From Ignavibacteriales bacterium (GTDB taxonomy: Bacteria; Bacteroidota; Ignavibacteria; Ignavibacteriales; Melioribacteraceae): a stretch of 64,000 nt of DNA. A program made the translations under genes and the position numbers. Within the stretch, counting starts at the first letter, position 1; each line of letters begins with the position of its first letter. This document shows, piece by piece, positions 60,022 through 64,000 of this stretch. Below the pieces are notes generated by a model. That model was not told the DNA's origin. It did not search any database and saw only the letters and a list, made by a program, of their open reading frames with translations. Location: NCBI GenBank assembly GCA_020635285.1, contig JACKAB010000006.1, forward strand, positions 557,501-621,500. Direction: 5' to 3'.

Positions 60022-60054
60022 CAGAGACGCATTCACTTGCGTCTCTGCAATTTT
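60022..60054 (+). terminator. Rho-independent terminator of sucC
   Basis: CAGAGACGC (60022-60030) pairs perfectly with GCGTCTCTG (60039-60047) around an 8-base loop, followed by CAATTTT. Confidence 0.85.
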
Positions 60055-60057
60055 AAA

Positions 60058-60310
60058 TCATTTCAGCAACAACATTTTTTTTGTTTGAATAAAATCCCTG
60101 TATTGCAATCTGTAAAAATAGACTCCACTTGATAAATTACTTGCATTAAAATTAATTTCGTAGTTTCCCGTTTTTGGTTAACTAGGGTTTTTACTTCTCT
60201 ACCAAGAACATCATAGATTTTTAACTCAACATTTGTGTTAAAGCTATAAGCTATATTTGGGACCGAACATTTTATTGTAGTAGTTGGATTAAATGGATTG
60301 CAGAATCTTT
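60058..60310 (-). pseudogene. Orphan T9SS type A sorting-domain fragment
   Basis: On the minus strand the sequence decodes, across a few shifts, to NPFNPTTTIKCSVPN, VELKIYDVLGREVKTLVN, GNYEINFNASNLSSGVYFYR, IQTKKMLLLK and a TGA stop (60058-60060). It is nearly the same as the sorting tail at the start of the window. Upstream on this strand there are only about 60 bases before the histidine kinase gene ends, so the passenger is missing. It looks like the remnant of a deleted cargo gene. Confidence 0.75.
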
Positions 60311-60370
60311 ACAATTTATAAATTTTATTTTCACTCACAAATTGTTTATGTTTATTAAAATTTTTGTACT

Positions 60371-61357
60371 TTAGTCTATTGGTATCTTAAACGCAAAAGT
60401 TGAACCAAAACTTTTTTTACTAGTTAACCAAACTTTACCATGATGTTCCTCAACTATTTTTTTTGCAATCCACAAACCTAAGCCTGAACTAGTTTCATCG
60501 CCAGTAGGTTTGTTGCTAAGTTTAGTTCCTTTATCAAATGCGTGTGCTACTTCATCTTCCGTTAATCCATAGCCGTTATCTGTAACCTCTAAAGTAACAA
60601 AATTTTTATCTTTGTTAGTTACTACTTCTACCTTACTATTTTCAGGGCAATATTTTACTGCATTACTAACGTAATTATCTATAACTTCTTTGATTTTTTC
60701 TTCGTCCATATTTATATACAAATCATCTTTGGGCTGGTATAATCTTACTTTTATATTTTTCTTATCCGCTTTAACTTTATTTGCTTTTACAATACTTTCA
60801 ACGGTTTTATAAAAGTCTGTTTTTGTTTTCTTCATTTGAAAAGGCTCAAATTCCTCTGCTACAATATTAGAAAATTCATCGGCTAATTTTACAATTCTCG
60901 TTGAAACTTCAACAAGTCCGCCTAAAATCTCATTTTGGTCTTGCGCATTTAGATCATATGATTCAAGTAGTTCTACAAAATTTTTAATTGTGGAAGCGGG
61001 ATTTTTAATATCATGTGCAAGCATTGCAAGAGCTTCATCTTTTTTATATCGTAAGTCCTTTAATTTTAATTCGCTATTTTCAAGTTGATTTTTTTGTTCT
61101 TCAAGAGTTTTAATAACCGATTTAAGCTGCTCAATTTTTTGCTTTAACCTTCTATTTTTGTCTTCAAGGAATTTTATTTCTTTATTTAAATCCTCATTTT
61201 CCATATTAAGATTATTCAATTTTTTTAACTGTTTATTACTACTTTCTCCACTAGCTATTTTTGATGAGAAAACATTAATTTTAATCAAATATAAAACGAA
61301 TCCAATTATGGCTAGAAATAAAACAACAGCGCTTAAAGTCCCGATTAAAGAATCCAT
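60371..61357 (-). CDS. Membrane-anchored sensor histidine kinase
   Basis: 328 aa. One N-terminal membrane segment (LSAVVLFLAIIGFVLYLIKI), then a ~70-residue coiled coil (LKKLNNLNMENEDLNKEIKF and on), HisKA with AMLAHDIKNPASTIKNFVEL (phospho-acceptor His) and HATPase_c (VIDNYVSNAVKYCPENSKVE, DNGYGLTEDEV, SGLGLWIAKKIVEEHHGKVW). No sensor domain, so signal input is probably through the coiled coil or membrane. No response regulator gene is next to it: an orphan kinase in this window. Confidence 0.9.
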   Translation of the reverse strand: MDSLIGTLSAVVLFLAIIGFVLYLIKINVFSSKIASGESSNKQLKKLNNLNMENEDLNKEIKFLEDKNRRLKQKIEQLKSVIKTLEEQKNQLENSELKLKDLRYKKDEALAMLAHDIKNPASTIKNFVELLESYDLNAQDQNEILGGLVEVSTRIVKLADEFSNIVAEEFEPFQMKKTKTDFYKTVESIVKANKVKADKKNIKVRLYQPKDDLYINMDEEKIKEVIDNYVSNAVKYCPENSKVEVVTNKDKNFVTLEVTDNGYGLTEDEVAHAFDKGTKLSNKPTGDETSSGLGLWIAKKIVEEHHGKVWLTSKKSFGSTFAFKIPID

Positions 61358-61568
61358 ATTATTTTTGATTAATTGTTAAATGTACAAAACTATATATCAT
61401 AATCGGTAGTAATTTGATTTTATTTATTTTTTTAAAAAATAATTTTTGATTCAGATCACTTTATTGCCTTAAAAAGTAATATTTGTAAAAAATAATTTGC
61501 TTTTTTTAAATTACTCCCTTACTTTTACAGTCATATTTAAATATATTTCTAATAAATTAAGTGTGCAG

Positions 61569-62015
61569 ATGCTGGATGCAATAGATCATAAAATATTAAA
61601 CATTTTGCAAAGAGATGGTAGAACCAAAAGAAATGTAATTGCCGAACATGTTGGGCTTTCTCTACCCTCTTTAAGCGAACGACTAAACAAATTAGAAGAA
61701 CACAAAATTATTGAAGGATACTATGCTCGAGTTAATAGAAAGCCATTTGGATTCGATTTAATGGCTTTTATAACTGTTTATATGAAGTCTTCAAAGAAAT
61801 TTCATGAATTGGAAGAGCATGTTTCATCAACACCTGAGATACTTGAATGTCATTCAATACTTGGAGAAGGTTCTCATTTGCTAAAGGTTTTGGTTAAAAA
61901 CACTGAGGAATTAGAAAAATTATTAGCAACTATTCAAGCTTGGCCAGGGGTTTTAAGAACGGTAACAAGCTTTGTATTATCAACAATTAAAGAAACAACG
62001 GTAATAAACCTATAA
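61569..62015 (+). CDS. Lrp/AsnC-family transcriptional regulator
   Basis: I place the start at ATG 61569 (148 aa); the frame is open to 61497 but the upstream residues look non-coding. Helix-turn-helix AIDHKILNILQRDGRTKRNV followed by IAEHVGLSLPSLSERLNKLE, then the RAM ligand-binding domain (FGFDLMAFITVYMKSSKKFH; ECHSILGEGSHLLKVLVKNT; WPGVLRTVTSFVLSTIKE). Family members sense amino acids. It lies 10 bases upstream of glutamine synthetase, so it probably controls or senses nitrogen status (inference). Confidence 0.92.
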   Translation: MLDAIDHKILNILQRDGRTKRNVIAEHVGLSLPSLSERLNKLEEHKIIEGYYARVNRKPFGFDLMAFITVYMKSSKKFHELEEHVSSTPEILECHSILGEGSHLLKVLVKNTEELEKLLATIQAWPGVLRTVTSFVLSTIKETTVINL

Positions 62016-62025
62016 AGGAGAAAAT

Positions 62026-63048
62026 ATGGCAAAATGTAAGTTAGAGTACATTTGGTTAGATGGGCATCTACCCACTCAGCAAATGAGAAGTAAAACAAAA
62101 ATAGTAGAGAATTTTAGCGGTGATGCTAAAGACGCACCTTTATGGTCATTTGACGGTTCATCTACTAATCAGGCAAAAGGCGGTTCATCTGATCTACTTT
62201 TAAAACCAGTAAGAGCATTTAAAGACCCATATAGAGGTGAAAATGCATTTTTAGTAATTTCGGAAGTTTTAAATCCAGATAAAACACCTCATGTAACAAA
62301 CGGAAGAGCAACTATCCAAGATGATGATGAAGATTTTTGGTTTGGATTTGAACAAGAATACGTTTTGTGGGATCTAGATCATCATACACCTTATGGATTT
62401 CCAGCTCCAGGTTATTACCCTCCTCCACAAGGTCCATTTTACTGTTCTGTTGGCGCTGAATATAACGTTGGAAGGGAAATTGTTGAAGAACATTTAGAGC
62501 TTTGTGTAAAAGCTGGAATTAATGTAGAAGGAATAAATGCAGAGGTAATGAAGGGTCAATGGGAATATCAGATTTTTGCAAAAGGTGCTAAAGAAGCAGG
62601 CGATCAGCTTTGGGCTGCAAGATATTTATTAGAAAGGATTGGCGAAGATCATAATATTAGAATCAATTTAGATCCTAAACCTGTTGAAGGCGATTGGAAT
62701 GGTTCTGGTATGCATGCTAATTTTTCAAACACAACACTAAGAACCTGTGGAAGTAAAGCTGTTTATGAAAAAATTTGCGAGGCATTTGGTGCAGAAGATA
62801 GAATTAAAAAACACATTGAAGTTTATGGAGAAGACAATCACTTAAGATTAACCGGCAAACATGAAACTGCAGCTATTGATACTTTTAGTTATGGAGTTTC
62901 GGATAGAGGTGCTTCAATTAGAATTCCAATTGGAACTGTAGAATCAGGGTATAAAGGCTGGTTAGAGGATAGAAGACCAGCTTCCAATGCAGATCCTTAT
63001 AAAGTAGCTGCAGCAATTATAAATACTGTAAAAGCTGTCAAAATCTAG
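62026..63048 (+). CDS. glnII: Type II (eukaryote-like) glutamine synthetase
   Basis: 340 aa, the length of GSII and not of the ~450-aa GSI. LEYIWLDGHLPTQQMRSKTK, PLWSFDGSSTNQAKGGSSD, WFGFEQEYVLWD (active-site Glu), GAEYNVGREIVEEHLELC, GINAEVMKGQWEYQIF, NGSGMHANFSNTTLR and VSDRGASIRIPIGTVESG are GSII patterns. It makes glutamine from glutamate and ammonia. A good ribosome site (AAAGGAGAAAAT) precedes it. Co-transcribed with the Lrp-type gene upstream and ended by the hairpin at 63078. Confidence 0.95.
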   Translation: MAKCKLEYIWLDGHLPTQQMRSKTKIVENFSGDAKDAPLWSFDGSSTNQAKGGSSDLLLKPVRAFKDPYRGENAFLVISEVLNPDKTPHVTNGRATIQDDDEDFWFGFEQEYVLWDLDHHTPYGFPAPGYYPPPQGPFYCSVGAEYNVGREIVEEHLELCVKAGINVEGINAEVMKGQWEYQIFAKGAKEAGDQLWAARYLLERIGEDHNIRINLDPKPVEGDWNGSGMHANFSNTTLRTCGSKAVYEKICEAFGAEDRIKKHIEVYGEDNHLRLTGKHETAAIDTFSYGVSDRGASIRIPIGTVESGYKGWLEDRRPASNADPYKVAAAIINTVKAVKI

Positions 63049-63077
63049 TTAAGCTAAAACTTTATTAGTCTACAATT

Positions 63078-63114
63078 AAGCCTCTATTAAATTTAATTTA
63101 ATGGAGGCTTTTGT
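63078..63114 (+). terminator. Rho-independent terminator of glnII
   Basis: AAGCCTCTATTAAA (63078-63091) pairs with TTTAATGGAGGCTT (63097-63110) with one mismatch, loop of five, then TTGTT. It lies between convergent genes and could serve terC too. Confidence 0.8.
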
Positions 63115-63124
63115 TATTGTAAAA

Positions 63125-63868
63125 TTATTCAGTTACAGCTTTTCTTAATTTTACTTTATTTTTAATCCCCTTTCTAATTTTCATATTCAACAATTCAACT
63201 CCAATTGAAAATGCCATTGCAAAATAAATATAACCTTTTGGAATATGCATTTGAAAACCTTCACCAATTAATGATACACCAACTAAAATTAAAAAGCTAA
63301 GAGCTAACATTTTTATTGTAGGGTGTGTATCAACAAACTCACCAAGAGCCTTTGCAGAAAGCATCATAACGCCGACTGCAATTACGATTGCAAGAACCAT
63401 AACTTCAATATTTTTTGCAAGACCAACTGCAGTAATTACAGAATCTAAAGAAAAGACAATATCTAAAATTGTTATTTGAATCATAACACTTACAAAATTT
63501 GCGGCAACTTTTTGTTTTACGGTTTCCTCCTCACCTTCTAAACTGTGGTGAATTTCATGAGTACTTTTTGCCAGCAAAAATAATCCGCCAAGAATTAAAA
63601 TTAAATCTCTTCCTGAAATTTGTTGCGAATAAACTTCGAATAACGGTTCGGTTAAACTCATCACCCAAGTAAGAGAAAGCAACAGTAATATTCTAGAAAT
63701 CATTGCAAGAGATAAACCAATTACTCTTCCTTTATTTCTTTCGTTTTCAGGCAATCTGCCAACTAAAATTGAGATAAAAATTATATTGTCAATACCCAAA
63801 ACAATTTCCAGAGAAGTTAGAGTTACTAACGCAATCCAAGCTTCAGGTGACGAAATCCATTCGAACAT
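63125..63868 (-). CDS. TerC/Alx-family integral membrane protein
   Basis: 247 aa, about seven membrane segments. Family motifs with conserved aspartates: TSLEIVLGIDNIIFISILVG and TILDIVFSLDSVITAVGLAK. HEIHHSLEGEEE lies in the first large loop. TerC/Alx proteins act in tellurite response or, as recently shown for Alx/MntP-linked members, in manganese export. No yybP-ykoY riboswitch is visible in the 130 bases upstream. Confidence 0.92.
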   Translation of the reverse strand: MFEWISSPEAWIALVTLTSLEIVLGIDNIIFISILVGRLPENERNKGRVIGLSLAMISRILLLLSLTWVMSLTEPLFEVYSQQISGRDLILILGGLFLLAKSTHEIHHSLEGEEETVKQKVAANFVSVMIQITILDIVFSLDSVITAVGLAKNIEVMVLAIVIAVGVMMLSAKALGEFVDTHPTIKMLALSFLILVGVSLIGEGFQMHIPKGYIYFAMAFSIGVELLNMKIRKGIKNKVKLRKAVTE

Positions 63869-64000
63869 ATTATTCCTAAGATTTATTTTTATAAAAATTA
63901 AATTTATAAAGGTTCAAACATAAACACAATTGGCAAATTTAAAATACTAAATGAAGCAAGATAATTAAGGAGCTAAAATCAAAAAATAATTGAATTTCTA

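Noticed and set aside
63869..64000. yybP-ykoY manganese riboswitch upstream of terC
   Set aside because: No conserved stem or loop sequence of that class in the 130 bases available.

Overview
This is an AT-rich window (roughly 30% GC by eye) that most likely comes from the Ignavibacteriota/Ignavibacteria lineage of the Bacteroidota-Chlorobiota supergroup. The reasons are type IX secretion C-terminal sorting domains of the 'NYPNPFNP ... DVLGREVKTLVN ... LSSGVYFYRL' kind (start of window, near 21.7 kb, and a relic at 60.1 kb), a PorV/PorQ-family outer-membrane protein, hybrid-type beta-propeller/Y_Y_Y sensor kinases and a type II glutamine synthetase. No rRNA, tRNA, CRISPR array or insertion sequence was recognised.

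Layout. 1-25 kb is an accessory surface and secretion region. It holds two cassettes, each a beta-propeller sensor histidine kinase, a NarL-type response regulator and a giant right-handed beta-helix secreted protein. These are followed by a trimeric S74-chaperone protein, a small secreted protein, a decayed T9SS cargo gene and a sortilin/BNR-type propeller protein. Four of these secreted proteins end in the same ~115-residue C-terminal module (LEGPY ... VDWVLV ... HRNHL). Three of the secreted-protein genes have a similar TACC-N6-GGTA inverted repeat about 100-125 bp upstream. 25-31 kb holds PorV, a lipoprotein, a TetR regulator and valS. 31-38 kb holds exopolysaccharide initiation and chain-length genes (WecA-like transferase, BY-kinase), divergent from a PAS histidine kinase/NtrC-type regulator pair. 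38-46.8 kb holds an OmpA-family protein, a zinc operon (Zur-ZnuA-ZnuC-ZnuB) with a strong inverted-repeat operator, Lgt, a TolB-like lipoprotein and an RsmF-like rRNA methyltransferase. 47-60 kb is housekeeping: a TPR protein, AroE, an aminotransferase, YbaK, a probable cell-wall recycling group (sugar kinase, AmpG-like permease, beta-lactamase-fold lipoprotein), an ABC exporter, a LolA-like protein and SucC. 60-64 kb holds a histidine kinase, Lrp plus GlnII, and TerC.

A strong feature of the window is that about 20 of some 50 genes are broken by one-base frameshifts, mostly in homopolymers. These include valS, which should be essential, and the frames rejoin into full-length proteins. I read this as residual long-read sequencing error rather than gene decay, so broken genes are annotated across the breaks as one CDS. 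Two stretches (6.19-6.78 kb and 20.4-21.1 kb) are much worse and may be either low-coverage assembly or real decay. Three unannotated microproteins with a soluble head and a C-terminal membrane anchor lie at 21.7, 25.1 and 31.1 kb.
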